Assembly: GCA_029782295.1 (NCBI GenBank)
Contig: JAKOVB010000067.1
Span: 124,001-188,000 of the forward strand
Source: Pseudomonadota bacterium
GTDB lineage: Bacteria > Pseudomonadota > Gammaproteobacteria > Burkholderiales > Methylophilaceae
Length of the DNA: 64,000 bases
Reading direction: 5' to 3'
Shown here: piece after piece, positions 27,862 to 36,871 of the stretch
How positions within the stretch are numbered: position 1 is the stretch's first letter
Layout: the number at the start of each line of letters is the position of its first letter
The notes under the pieces: model-generated
Told to the model about the DNA's origin: nothing
What the model saw: only the letters and a program-made list of their open reading frames with translations
Databases searched by the model: none
Made by a program: the position numbers and the translations under genes

Positions 27862-28803
27862 TTACCAGCGGAATGAAGGGGTTGTCCAATCGGGGAGCGC
27901 AGCGGATGGTCCAGCGATGCTCCTGATGCGATGGAGTATATCCGGGGGCGCGGCATCCCTGAAATGGTCTGCATGGACCCCGCGTAGGGTCAGGAGTGTG
28001 TTCAGACCTGCGGAATGACCGCCAGCGATATCGTGATGTATCGAGTCGCCAACAGCAATCACGCGGGACATGGGGACGTTCGGGAGCAGGTTCAGGCAAT
28101 AGCGATAAATGTCCGGATAGGGTTTGCCGATGAAACGTACCCTCCCACCGCGTGCCTGGTATGCCTTTGCGATGGCGCCGGCTCCAGGCTCAAATCCGTT
28201 GGATGTTATCCGAGTGAGGTCAGGGTTGATGCATACCATCGGCAACTTTCTCGAAACACCTTTCTTGATCATGGTTTCGTAGAAGTCTGGCGAAAGGTTA
28301 TCATCAATGCCGGCCAGCAAGATAAAGGCCGCCTTCTCGACATTTTCGACCAATTCGATAGGGAGTCCCTGAGCGAATTCTTCCGGCCGGTCGCTTGATA
28401 GCATCAGGCATGAAGATCCGATGAGTTTTCGGAAAATTCCTCGTCCGGTCGCCAGCATCTGCCATGCAATTTCTCCAGAGGTCACCAGGTGCGTGAAACT
28501 GTTTCTGGGGAACCCCAGTTTTTTCAGACGGGCCTCGTTGCAGATGGAGCGCCTTCCGGAATTGCTGATGATGATGACTTCCTTGCCTGCCCAGGCCAGT
28601 CTTTTCAGGCATTGCACGGCCCCTGGGTATGGTGCTTGGCCATCATGCAGCACGCCCCACTGATCGACTAGGAAAGCATCGTAACGTCTTGCCAGGTCAG
28701 CCAGCCCCTCGGTGAGGCGAGTTAATCCCGGATCGCCATGGCGCATCGCTGCGGGTTGTTCGGTGTGCCTCGCCAGATAAGCAAAGTCATCATGCGTGTT
28801 CAT
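27862..28803 (-). CDS. HAD-superfamily IIA phosphatase-like protein
   Basis: A 313-residue cytoplasmic protein. The HAD motifs are FLVDQWGVLHDG (motif I; the residue two after the nucleophile Asp is Trp, typical of the TIGR01459 subgroup), IIISNSGRR (motif II), GKPYPDIYRY (motif III Lys) and VGDSIHHDIAGG (motif IV). Substrate unknown. ATG 28803 has GGGGAG about seven bases upstream; an ATG at 28830 would overlap sbtA. It sits between sbtA and cysD with very short gaps, so the three probably form one transcript. Confidence 0.85.
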   Translation of the reverse strand: MNTHDDFAYLARHTEQPAAMRHGDPGLTRLTEGLADLARRYDAFLVDQWGVLHDGQAPYPGAVQCLKRLAWAGKEVIIISNSGRRSICNEARLKKLGFPRNSFTHLVTSGEIAWQMLATGRGIFRKLIGSSCLMLSSDRPEEFAQGLPIELVENVEKAAFILLAGIDDNLSPDFYETMIKKGVSRKLPMVCINPDLTRITSNGFEPGAGAIAKAYQARGGRVRFIGKPYPDIYRYCLNLLPNVPMSRVIAVGDSIHHDIAGGHSAGLNTLLTLRGVHADHFRDAAPPDILHRIRSIAGPSAALPDWTTPSFRW

Positions 28804-28817
28804 GCGGATCTCCCCGG

Positions 28818-29798
28818 TTAAAGTATGCATGTCAGAAGCCAGTGGTACAGCGGGATGCCGAAGATGATGTTGAACGGAAAAGTCACCACCAGGGCCGCGC
28901 CGAAGTAAAGATTGGGGTTGGCTTCCGGAATCGCATTCCGAACGACAGCCGGAACCACGATGTAGGAAGCGCTTGCTCCCAGCACCACGAGCAGTAGTGC
29001 GTCGCCGTGGCCAAGCCCGATCGCCATGGCGAAGCCGGTGGCGATGAGTGCGCTCACGAGCGGCATGAAAATGCCGAACAGGATGAGATCATGAAATCCG
29101 TGCTCGAACTCCCGTCCCTTGCGCACCACGGTGAGCCCCATTTCCAGCAGGAAGAAAGCCAGAATGCCCTTGAAGATCTGGCCAGTGAATGGATCCATGA
29201 TCATTTTGCCGTCCAGGCCCACGATGGCTCCGATGGCCAGGCTGCCCAATAGCAGCAACTGCGAACCATCGGTCAGCGCTTCCCTGAGCACACCGCTCAG
29301 GGAAGTTTCGGGATGTTGTGCCGGGGCAGAAGCGATTTGCTGCCGCGCCCGGCGCGCGAGCAACATGGCCATGACGATGGCAGGTGATTCCATGAGCACC
29401 ATTGCAACTATCATGTGGCCGCCGAACGCGATCTCCTCACGTGCCAGAAACTGTGTCGCGGTGATGAATGTCACCGCGCTGACTGAGCCATAGGCGGCTG
29501 CTACAGCAGCGGCGTCAAATGGCGATAGTTTACGGATCAGGTAAGCGTAGGCGAGAAGGGGCAGAATGATGGCGAGCAAGAAGGCGCTTGTCAGCGTGGC
29601 GAGTGCAGACCAGTCAAGCGGGCTGGTCGATAATGCCACCCCGCCCTTGAAACCCATTGCCATGAGCAGGTAGAGAGAAAAGAAACGGGCGATCGCCGGC
29701 GGGATTTCGAGATTCGAGCGGACCAACGCGATCAGGCATCCGAGAAAGAAGAACAGGATGGATGGATCAAGCAGGTTTTGTAGCGCTGTTAGGTTCAT
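28818..29798 (-). CDS. sbtA: SbtA-type sodium-dependent bicarbonate permease
   Basis: A 326-residue inner-membrane protein with about ten hydrophobic segments and the SbtA/DUF897 signature blocks: LLDPSILFFFLGCLIALV at the start, MAMGFKGGVAL, and the mid-protein FAAAVAAAYGSVSAVTF-like AAAVAAAYGSVSAVTF. In cyanobacteria SbtA imports bicarbonate with Na+ as part of CO2 concentration. In chemoautotrophs it often lies near RuBisCO or CbbR-type regulators. Here it is divergent from a LysR gene that looks CbbR-like. No RuBisCO gene is in the window. Confidence 0.88.
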   Translation of the reverse strand: MNLTALQNLLDPSILFFFLGCLIALVRSNLEIPPAIARFFSLYLLMAMGFKGGVALSTSPLDWSALATLTSAFLLAIILPLLAYAYLIRKLSPFDAAAVAAAYGSVSAVTFITATQFLAREEIAFGGHMIVAMVLMESPAIVMAMLLARRARQQIASAPAQHPETSLSGVLREALTDGSQLLLLGSLAIGAIVGLDGKMIMDPFTGQIFKGILAFFLLEMGLTVVRKGREFEHGFHDLILFGIFMPLVSALIATGFAMAIGLGHGDALLLVVLGASASYIVVPAVVRNAIPEANPNLYFGAALVVTFPFNIIFGIPLYHWLLTCIL

Positions 29799-29910
29799 TC
29801 GGGTTCAGCATCCTTGTTGATGATGCCATCATCCGACGGAATAATGATATATACAAATTAATAATACAAATGTAAATTATTTATAAATATCTATATTTTT
29901 GGGGGGTGTT

Positions 29911-30804
29911 ATGCATGCGACCTTGCGACAGCTGCAGATTTTCGAGGCCATCGTCAGGAATGGGGGCGTTACCGCTGCAGCCCGGGAGCTGCACTGTACA
30001 CAACCCACCGTTTCGATTCAGCTTAAACAACTGGCCGAGCAGGTGGAGCTGCCCCTGTTCGATGGAAGCGGCCGTAGCCCGCGCCTGACTGAGGCCGGCG
30101 AGGCGCTCTATCAGGCTTGCCGGCTCATGTCGGATGCCTGGAGCGACTTCGAGGCGCGGATCGGCGACCTGAAGGGGCTGCGCAAAGGACGTTTGCGGCT
30201 GGGGGTTGTCAGTACCGCGAAATATTTCATTCCGCGACTGCTGGGACCTTTTTGCCAGCAATATCCTGGCGTGGACGTGCACATCGAAGTCGCGAACCGT
30301 CAGCGCATCGTCGAGCGCCTGAGAGAGGGGCTGGATGACCTGACGTTCATGTCTCGCCCCCCCGAGGAACTGGCCCTCAATATCCGGCCGTTCATGGACA
30401 ACCCTCTTGTACTAGTTGCTCCGGAGGAGCATCCCTTCGCCGGCAAGAAATTGGTGAGACTGGAGGAACTCGGCAGCCAAAGGATGTTGCTTAGGGAGAT
30501 GGGATCAGGCACGAGAATGGCGATCGATGAGTTCTTTTCACGATCGCATTTACAGCTTTCCGTCCGAATGGAGATCGGGAGCAATGAAGCCATCAAGCAG
30601 GCTGTGGCCGGGGGGCTTGGCATCTCCATCATTTCACGCCATGCATTGCGAGATGCGGTAGGGCTGGTGGAGGTCAACTGCGAGGGTCTGCCTATTCATT
30701 CCGCTTGGAATATCGTCTCGCTGGCAGATCGCCCCCATTCTTTGATTGCTCAACGTTTCATTGAGTACCTCCTGGAAGATGGAATGCAACAACTGGCACT
30801 CTAG
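29911..30804 (+). CDS. LysR-family regulator, CbbR-like
   Basis: A 297-residue regulator with an N-terminal winged helix (LRQLQIFEAIVRNGGVTAAA, QPTVSIQLKQLAEQVELPLF) and a C-terminal effector domain (GRLRLGVVSTAKYFIPRLLG is a block seen in CbbR-type proteins). It is divergent from sbtA, with 112 A+T-rich bases between, the usual LysR layout in which the regulator controls the neighbouring gene. CbbR responds to carbon-fixation metabolites; that the target is sbtA is inference. ATG 29911 is preferred over a TTG four codons upstream. Confidence 0.85.
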   Translation: MHATLRQLQIFEAIVRNGGVTAAARELHCTQPTVSIQLKQLAEQVELPLFDGSGRSPRLTEAGEALYQACRLMSDAWSDFEARIGDLKGLRKGRLRLGVVSTAKYFIPRLLGPFCQQYPGVDVHIEVANRQRIVERLREGLDDLTFMSRPPEELALNIRPFMDNPLVLVAPEEHPFAGKKLVRLEELGSQRMLLREMGSGTRMAIDEFFSRSHLQLSVRMEIGSNEAIKQAVAGGLGISIISRHALRDAVGLVEVNCEGLPIHSAWNIVSLADRPHSLIAQRFIEYLLEDGMQQLAL

Positions 30805-30924
30805 CCCACAAAACGAAAATGACTCCAGTTTTAAACGATCATTTATCAAATGCGCCGTAAAACTCCTGGCTTTAGCCATGGGGAGGATGTCAAATCTGTG
30901 GTTTGGAGCTTGTTTGAGGTGTGC

Positions 30925-31500
30925 CTAATACTTCCGGAATTGTCCGACGACGACGCCGAAGATCTCGAGATTGCCCTTGGGGCGTATGGTCGGATAAGCT
31001 TTGTTAGCAGGATACAGAACGAACTCTCCGCCTTCCTTGCCCAAAGTCTTTAAGGTGAACTCGTTGTCGATGATGGCGATGACCATGTCACCCACGTTAG
31101 CGAGTGGTCGCTTTTCGACGATGACGATGTCGTTCGGCAGGATGCCGGCATCAATCATCGAGTCGCCCTTTACTGTGATCAGCATGGTTTTTGATGGACG
31201 CTCGACCAGGTACTGGTCGATGCTGAGGGTGTCGTGGGTGTCATTCATCGCGAATGAGGGCAGGCCAGCGCGGACGGTGCTCTCGGCAATCGCACGATCG
31301 AAGAAACGGGCGCCAGGTTTCAGGCGCTTATCCGGGGCAGATTCGAGGAAGCCTTGCAGCTTGAGTTTGGCGACTAGCGTGGTGACCGCGTTCTTGGATT
31401 TGAACCCCAGCAACCGGGCGATGAGAGCGTAGGACGGTAGCGTCCGATGCTCTGCGTAATAATCCTGTAGTTGTGCCAGATATTCTGTGTCGTTTCCCAT
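30925..31500 (-). CDS. lexA: LexA-family SOS repressor
   Basis: A 191-residue repressor with a winged-helix DNA-binding domain (ALIARLLGFKSKNAVTTLVA) and a C-terminal S24 protease domain. The self-cleavage Ala-Gly lies in VRAGLPS, the catalytic Ser in GDSMIDAGI and the Lys in FTLKTLGKE. RecA-stimulated cleavage would derepress target genes. An SOS box sits 13 bp before the ATG, so it is autoregulated. It is somewhat shorter in the N-terminal part than E. coli LexA, so it could be a second LexA paralogue. Confidence 0.88.
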   Translation of the reverse strand: MGNDTEYLAQLQDYYAEHRTLPSYALIARLLGFKSKNAVTTLVAKLKLQGFLESAPDKRLKPGARFFDRAIAESTVRAGLPSFAMNDTHDTLSIDQYLVERPSKTMLITVKGDSMIDAGILPNDIVIVEKRPLANVGDMVIAIIDNEFTLKTLGKEGGEFVLYPANKAYPTIRPKGNLEIFGVVVGQFRKY

Positions 31501-31512
31501 GTGCGCACGTTA

Positions 31513-31528
31513 CTGTACAAACGTACAG
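31513..31528 (-). promoter_or_regulatory. SOS (LexA) box
   Basis: CTGTACAAACGTACAG fits the CTGT-N8-ACAG consensus exactly and is an inverted repeat. It lies 13 bases upstream of the lexA start, a typical autoregulatory site. Confidence 0.85.
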
Positions 31529-31669
31529 GAAGTCAACAAGGATTGACGGTTGTGCTATGGGGCAGGTCGTCGAGATCATTTTTGATGGTACTTGAGCCAG
31601 GTTTGCAGCCAATGAAGGTGCCGGCTAAGGTAGAATCTCGCCCTTTTTCTTAACGGGGATCGCACGCTC

Positions 31670-32569
31670 ATGTGGTTCAAGAACCTGGTTGTATATCGTC
31701 TCAATCAATGGAATGAAACGGCTGCTTCGCTTGCGGAGAAACTTTCCCGGCGGGCCTTGCAGCCCTGTTCCGGGCTGGACGTGCAAAGCCGCGGCTGGGT
31801 GTCGTCGAAAGGCGATCAGGAGCCAATCGTGCATGTGCAGGGATCGCAACTGTTGATCGCGCTTGGTGTGGAAAAGAAGCTGCTGCCTGCCACTGTGATC
31901 AACCAGTTCACGAAGGCGCGTGCGGCCGAGATCGAGGACCATCAAGGCTACAAGCCGGGCCGGAAGCAGATGAAAGAAATCAAGGAGGCTGTCATCGACG
32001 ATCTGCTTCCGCGGGCATTTGCCATACGTCGCAAGACTGCGGTCTGGATCGATCCGGACAACCGTTTCCTGGTGATTGACGCGGCTGGGACGACTAAGGC
32101 CGATGAGGTGGTGGAATTTTTGCACAAGACACTCGAGGGAGTGTCACTGTCCTTCATCAAGACCCAGCTTTCGCCATCCATCGCCATGACGGCCTGGCTA
32201 ATGGGCGGCGAAGCCCCGGTCAATTTCACTATCGATCAGGATTGCGAGCTGCGGGGACGGGGCGATGCAGCCGCCACGGTGCGCTATGTCCGGCATGCAC
32301 TGGACGACGACGAGGTCAGAAAACACATCCAGTCAGGCAAAGAGGCGACCCGCTTGGGTTTGACCTGGCATGAAAGGATTTCCTTCGTTCTGCATGAGAA
32401 TCTGCAACTCAAGCGGATCGCGCCGCTGGATATCATCAAGGAACAGGCGAAGGCCGATGCGCGGGACGATCAGTTCGACTCGGATTTCGCCCTCATGACC
32501 GGCGAACTGCAAAGACTGCTGCCTGCCGTGATCGATGCGCTGGGCGGCGAGGTCGGGGATTCCCGCTGA
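31670..32569 (+). CDS. rdgC: Recombination-associated protein RdgC
   Basis: A 299-residue, ring-forming DNA-binding protein that modulates RecA. It matches the family in length and in blocks such as MWFKNLVVYRL, QPIVHVQG-like EPIVHVQGSQLLIALGVE, LLPATVINQ and GRKQMKEIKEAVIDDLLPRA. It is divergent from the lexA-like gene with 169 bp between. RdgC is largely limited to beta- and gammaproteobacteria, so it supports the assignment. No clear terminator follows. Confidence 0.95.
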   Translation: MWFKNLVVYRLNQWNETAASLAEKLSRRALQPCSGLDVQSRGWVSSKGDQEPIVHVQGSQLLIALGVEKKLLPATVINQFTKARAAEIEDHQGYKPGRKQMKEIKEAVIDDLLPRAFAIRRKTAVWIDPDNRFLVIDAAGTTKADEVVEFLHKTLEGVSLSFIKTQLSPSIAMTAWLMGGEAPVNFTIDQDCELRGRGDAAATVRYVRHALDDDEVRKHIQSGKEATRLGLTWHERISFVLHENLQLKRIAPLDIIKEQAKADARDDQFDSDFALMTGELQRLLPAVIDALGGEVGDSR

Positions 32570-32620
32570 CGGAAAGTCGCCGCAGCCATGTCTGGGAACT
32601 GGCCGCGGCGGATGTGTCGG

Positions 32621-32809
32621 CTAATCCTTGGGCTTGCAGGTGTTGATGCCGAGCAAGGGGTAAGCCGGGCAAAAGCCGATCAGTCCGGTGGCGACTGGCA
32701 GCACGCCGATCCAGGCCCAGACAGGGCCGCCCGTCACAGCCCAGCCTACCAAGGCTGCACCGGCGACGATACGGAGGCTACGGTCGATTTTTCCACAGTT
32801 GCAGTTCAT
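32621..32809 (-). CDS. DUF2892 (YgaP-type) membrane mini-protein
   Basis: A 62-residue protein from ATG 32809 with CNCGKIDRSLRIVAGAA at the start, two hydrophobic segments and the family end GFCPAYPLLGINTCK. In YgaP-like proteins this small domain anchors a rhodanese; here it stands alone, as in many Proteobacteria. Function unknown. It faces rdgC convergently and is divergent from the glycosyltransferase gene. Confidence 0.8.
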   Translation of the reverse strand: MNCNCGKIDRSLRIVAGAALVGWAVTGGPVWAWIGVLPVATGLIGFCPAYPLLGINTCKPKD

Positions 32810-32932
32810 GATGCACGTCCTTTTCGAGTTGGAAAACACTATCGTACACCAAGGGCATTGGTTGCCAATACGGCCCCCTTTCAATGGCCCTGGCCGGCTA
32901 AGCCGATGCGGTGGGCGCAAATTTTAACCAGT

Positions 32933-32950
32933 TCTTCATCAATCTTTCAT
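32933..32950 (+). promoter_or_regulatory. Weak PhoB-box-like sequence
   Basis: TCTTCATCAATCTTTCAT agrees with CTGTCATAAAACTGTCAC at 11 of 18 positions, with the 11-base spacing of the two half-sites. It lies 22 bases before the glycosyltransferase start. Supported mainly by the stronger boxes elsewhere in the window. Confidence 0.3.
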
Positions 32951-32972
32951 ACTCGGATGGAATGCTGGGCGC

Positions 32973-34169
32973 ATGCATACCTTTCGCCCGGAATCATTGG
33001 AACTTTCGCCCTTTGAGTCCCGTCGCCTGACGCTGGTGACGGAAACCTGGCCACCCGAGATAAATGGCGTGGCGATGACGTTGTCACGTCTGGTGGATGG
33101 TTTGAGTACTTGCGGCTGGCACGTCAGTCTGGTCAGGCCGAGGCAGCGGCACGATAGCGCCATTGCGTCATCAGATGTCGATCTGCTGGTGCCTGGATTG
33201 CCCATCCCAGGCTATGCTGGATTGCGTTTCGGCTTGCCGGTCACGGGCTTGTTGCGGAGACAGTGGAGCCGTGAACGCCCGGATGTCGTGCACATAGCGA
33301 CGGAAGGCCCCTTGGGATGGGCTGCACTGCAAGTGGCTTGCAGCCTGGGAATTCCGGTCACCAGCACGTTCCACACCAATTTTCACCGTTATTGCGCGCA
33401 TTACCGGATCGGCTGGATGCGTGGCGTCGTCACGCGGCATTTGCGGAATTTCCATAACCGGGCGGCGGTGACCCTGGTGCCGAATCCGGCCCTAGCCGAT
33501 CGCCTGCAGCAGGAGGGCTATCGAAGCGTGGGCGTGCTTGGACGAGGTATCGATGGCGGGTTGTTTCATCCTTCCCGGCGGTCGGAGGCCCTTCGCAGGT
33601 CCTGGGGGGTGTCGGAAGGCGGACTGGCAGTCGTGTATGTCGGCCGCCTGGCTCCGGAAAAGAACCTGCGGACGCTGGAAATCGCTTTCGCCGAGATCGA
33701 GCGCCAGAATCCCAAGGCGCGCATGGTCTGGGTCGGCGACGGGCCGGAAATGGCGCGCCTGCGCAAAACCTACCCGCATCACATCATGGCCGGTGTCAGG
33801 TTGGGGGAGTCTTTGGCCGCGCATTACGCTTCGGCGGATGTGTTCCTGTTCCCGAGCCAGACCGAGACCTACGGCAACGTCGTGCCTGAGGCCTTGGCGA
33901 GTGGGTTGCCGGTGGTGGCATTCGACGATGCTGCTGCTTCGCTCTACATCCGCCATGGCCAGAATGGCCTGCTGTCACCATTGGGGGACCAGCAGGCCTT
34001 TGTCGACTGTGCAGTGTCGCTGGCACGGCAGCCGCAGCAGTTGGCTTCCATGAAACCCATGACCCGTGTGGCCGTGGAGGCGCATTCGTGGGACGCTGTC
34101 TGCAGCCAATTCGACTATTATCTGCGTATCGCCATGCAATCGGGTATCCCCCTTCCCGTGGCGATGTGA
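32973..34169 (+). CDS. GT4-family glycosyltransferase
   Basis: A 398-residue protein. The N-terminal acceptor domain begins LVTETWPPEINGVAMTLSRL, and a conserved TFHTNFHRYC follows. The C-terminal donor domain has VYVGRLAPEKNLRTL, VGDGPEMARL and the E-x7-E motif in TETYGNVVPEAL. This matches the glycosyltransferases that make glycolipids or mannosyl lipids in phosphate-starved bacteria. The diacylglycerol kinase gene begins 29 bp later, so the pair may act on diacylglycerol. The sugar donor is unknown. Confidence 0.85.
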   Translation: MHTFRPESLELSPFESRRLTLVTETWPPEINGVAMTLSRLVDGLSTCGWHVSLVRPRQRHDSAIASSDVDLLVPGLPIPGYAGLRFGLPVTGLLRRQWSRERPDVVHIATEGPLGWAALQVACSLGIPVTSTFHTNFHRYCAHYRIGWMRGVVTRHLRNFHNRAAVTLVPNPALADRLQQEGYRSVGVLGRGIDGGLFHPSRRSEALRRSWGVSEGGLAVVYVGRLAPEKNLRTLEIAFAEIERQNPKARMVWVGDGPEMARLRKTYPHHIMAGVRLGESLAAHYASADVFLFPSQTETYGNVVPEALASGLPVVAFDDAAASLYIRHGQNGLLSPLGDQQAFVDCAVSLARQPQQLASMKPMTRVAVEAHSWDAVCSQFDYYLRIAMQSGIPLPVAM

Positions 34170-34198
34170 CCGAAGCACTACTCAAGGAAAAAACAAAG

Positions 34199-34567
34199 AT
34201 GGAAAGTCCGTTCAAGGGCAAAACCGGCCTGCGCCGTCTGGTCAATGCCTGCATGTATTCCCTGGCCGGCCTGAAGGCTGCCTACCAGCATGAGGACGCG
34301 TTTCGGCAAGAGGTTCTGCTGGCGGTCATGATGATCCCGTTGGCATTCGTGCTGGAACCCGGTGGCGTTGGACGAGCCCTGATGATCGGCAGCGTGATCC
34401 TGGTGATGATCGTGGAATTGCTCAATTCGGCCGTGGAAGCCACGGTCGACCGCATTTCGCTGGAGAATCACCGGCTCGCCAAGCGTGCCAAGGACATCGG
34501 CAGTGCCGCGGTGATGCTGAGCCTGATCAACCTGGCGACGGTGTGGGGGCTGGTGCTGATCGGATGA
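34199..34567 (+). CDS. dgkA: Diacylglycerol kinase
   Basis: A 122-residue inner-membrane enzyme that phosphorylates diacylglycerol to phosphatidic acid. It is the same length as E. coli DgkA, with three membrane helices and the family block EFLNTAIE-like VELLNSAVEATVDRIS, followed by HRLAKRAKDIGSAAVML. ATG 34199 follows the glycosyltransferase by 29 bp. DgkA recycles diacylglycerol from lipid turnover, consistent with lipid remodelling. Confidence 0.93.
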   Translation: MESPFKGKTGLRRLVNACMYSLAGLKAAYQHEDAFRQEVLLAVMMIPLAFVLEPGGVGRALMIGSVILVMIVELLNSAVEATVDRISLENHRLAKRAKDIGSAAVMLSLINLATVWGLVLIG

Positions 34568-34574
34568 TCTGGAA

Positions 34575-35948
34575 CTAGCCGCGGGATTTTGGTTTCCTGG
34601 CAGTCCCGGATTTTTCCTTGTTTTTCTTGCCCTGGCTGGTGGCTGGGCTCTTGGGGTTTTGCACGGTTCGTTTTGCCGTGTTCTTCGCTTCCCTGATAGC
34701 ATGATCATGCTTGCCCGTTTTGCCGGCGAGCACCTTGTCATGCCCTTTTGCCTTGACGTCCTTTTTATCTGGATGCCTCTCGGTGTGCATGGCGCCAGCC
34801 GCATTTGAACGTGATGTCGAAGGCTTGGATTTTTCCAGTGACGGCGATTTCTGCGCGGTCTTCTGAGGGTGGACCGGAGCGTTTGATCTCGATGCGCCAC
34901 CGGTAATTTCCGGGGGTGTCGCCGGTTCGGGCGACGGGGGTGTTGTCTGTGCCTCGATCGGACTTGGGGTTGTCGCGATTGCTGTGGTGTCGCTGGAGGT
35001 CATCACCGTGGGAGGCGGATCCACTTCAGCAGAATGGTCGTCAACGGCTTCCATCAGCGGCGGCAATTCGTCCGCGGGGGCTTCCTCTTCCGGCATGCCG
35101 TCTTCCAGCGGATTGGTCATCTCCAGTGCCTGCAGATGCTGCACCGATAGCCGGAAGTCCTCTCCCCATGGGCCGGAACCCTCGAAGTCGGGGCTGTCCT
35201 GCAATGCCTGAACGATGCGCCGGCGGGGATAGCCCATGCGATCCAGCAGGTCGAGCGCGACCATGTCCGCCTCGCTCATCTGGTCGGGATGGACGTTGTT
35301 CAGCAGCAATTTCGATCCGACGTAAGAGGTTGCGGTAGAGGCGGCGGTGGTCATGACTGCCGTGGAGGTGGTCGTGGCGGTGGTGGCCTGGGCGACCGTG
35401 GCGGTGTTGCCAAAAAGATTGAGCGCCGGGAACAGCAGGGTCGCGGCCACCGACAGCATAATGCGGGTCGAGGTGTTCTCTTCATGGTGTTGCGAAATGA
35501 CGTGGCCCAGTTCACGTGCCAGGACGAAGGCGAGGGTTTCGTCATTCAACCCCAGTTGCTGGACGCCACGCAGGATCACGATGTCGCCGGAGGCGTTGGA
35601 GGAAATGCCGGGGCGGTCCTTCTCGGCCACGGAAAAATTGAATTTCGGAATGCGATGCTTCAGGTCGGGGTGGGCATCGTAAGCGGCATCCGCCAGATGT
35701 CCGCCCAGATGCTGCACCTGGGCGTCGAATGCCTGGTTTTCTTCGCATTGTTCGCCGCTGCAAGGGGATTCGATGTTGGGCAGCGTGGCAAGGTAAAGCT
35801 TCAGGTCGGCATCCGAGTAAACGTCGCTGATCGGGCCGGGGGTCGTCATCTTGCTACGGCCCTGCGGGGAGGAGGCGCAAGCGCCGAGCAGCACCATGAC
35901 GAGCAGGGCCGGAATCAGGCGTCGGGTATGCGGGTGGTCGGTCTTCAA
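34575..35948 (-). CDS. M48-like metalloprotease homologue with altered zinc motif (lipoprotein)
   Basis: A 457-residue lipoprotein (lipobox LLGACAS). The M48-like core spans about residues 90-270, with VLARELGHVISQHHEENT where active members have HELGH; the first zinc-binding His is Arg (codon CGT). The second His and a glutamate-bearing helix (MSEADMVALDLLDRMGY) remain. This suggests a non-catalytic homologue that may still bind a partner. The last 190 residues are a low-complexity Pro/Thr then Lys-rich tail (KDVKAKGHDKVLAGKTGKHD), probably disordered. It faces dgkA convergently with 7 bp between. Confidence 0.75.
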   Translation of the reverse strand: MKTDHPHTRRLIPALLVMVLLGACASSPQGRSKMTTPGPISDVYSDADLKLYLATLPNIESPCSGEQCEENQAFDAQVQHLGGHLADAAYDAHPDLKHRIPKFNFSVAEKDRPGISSNASGDIVILRGVQQLGLNDETLAFVLARELGHVISQHHEENTSTRIMLSVAATLLFPALNLFGNTATVAQATTATTTSTAVMTTAASTATSYVGSKLLLNNVHPDQMSEADMVALDLLDRMGYPRRRIVQALQDSPDFEGSGPWGEDFRLSVQHLQALEMTNPLEDGMPEEEAPADELPPLMEAVDDHSAEVDPPPTVMTSSDTTAIATTPSPIEAQTTPPSPEPATPPEITGGASRSNAPVHPQKTAQKSPSLEKSKPSTSRSNAAGAMHTERHPDKKDVKAKGHDKVLAGKTGKHDHAIREAKNTAKRTVQNPKSPATSQGKKNKEKSGTARKPKSRG

Positions 35949-35989
35949 GGCGGCAGGCTCATCCGGTTGGCCCGCCCGGGACGAATGAC

Positions 35990-36646
35990 TCAGGCAACGG
36001 GCGATTCAGGATAACAGAGTTCGTGACGGCTGCGCCATTCGGGGCTGACGTAGTTGATGATGATGGACTTGCGGATCCCGGTCAGGGGCCGTACCTGGAA
36101 GCCATGCCAGGTATTCTCGGCCGGGACGAAGATCAGGCCGCGGTTGAAGCCGCCGGGCGCGCGGCCGACGAAGGTGTCAGGGTCGGCGTACAGGTCGGTC
36201 CCCCATTCCACAGCCTCGGGCTCACGGTTGAGGTAGATCAGCATGGTGAACTTCTTCACACCAATGTCGGTGTGCGGCTCCAGCCAGAAACGATCGGTGT
36301 CCTGGCAGTATTCGATGCGCAGCGAGGTGCCTTCGAGCGGGGTGCCGGTCACAGCCTTGAGCGCATCCACGGTGGCCTGGTTCTGGAAGACTTCAGCCAG
36401 GGCTGCCATGACCGGGTATTGACGCTGGTTGTCTGCACCGAAATGGACACGCGTGGCGTTGTGGGTTTCGCGCTTGCCGTAGGTGTCGGCGATCGGCGCC
36501 GGCTTGAATGGCAGCCCTGCCAGGGCGTCGACCACGTCCTCCGGCAGGCAGTGGTCCAGGAACCAGTGCGGGTAAGGGCTGTCCACCCTCTGGTGCTGTT
36601 GCAGGCAGTTCAGGAAGGTGCGTTGAATTTCGGCGGCATCAAACAT
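35990..36646 (-). CDS. 2-oxoglutarate/Fe(II)-dependent oxygenase
   Basis: A 218-residue enzyme from ATG 36646, with AAGGAAA upstream. The double-stranded beta-helix iron site is intact: H-x-D in EPHTDIGVKK, the distal His in NTWHGFQV and the Arg that binds 2-oxoglutarate in GIRKSIIINYV. Such enzymes hydroxylate small molecules or proteins; the substrate is not clear. A 36-residue N-terminal region (PYPHWFLDHCLPEDVVDAL) resembles prolyl-hydroxylase-like members found near glycan genes. It is monocistronic. Confidence 0.8.
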   Translation of the reverse strand: MFDAAEIQRTFLNCLQQHQRVDSPYPHWFLDHCLPEDVVDALAGLPFKPAPIADTYGKRETHNATRVHFGADNQRQYPVMAALAEVFQNQATVDALKAVTGTPLEGTSLRIEYCQDTDRFWLEPHTDIGVKKFTMLIYLNREPEAVEWGTDLYADPDTFVGRAPGGFNRGLIFVPAENTWHGFQVRPLTGIRKSIIINYVSPEWRSRHELCYPESPVA

Positions 36647-36871
36647 GTCGATTTCCTTGTTCTGGATCCGCGCTAATATAGCATAAAAGGATGGGTATAT
36701 CCTTTGAATGCCCGCTTTGGTCAATCAAGGAGATGTGGCAGGGGATGTCCGCAAGCCGGTGGTGCTCCGGGTGCTATCGCTCATGCCCGTCCGTCCGGGG
36801 CAGGTCCGGAGTAAGATGGGCGTGCAATCGGGCATGCATAGGCCATTGCCCAGAATGAATCAGGAGAGAAC

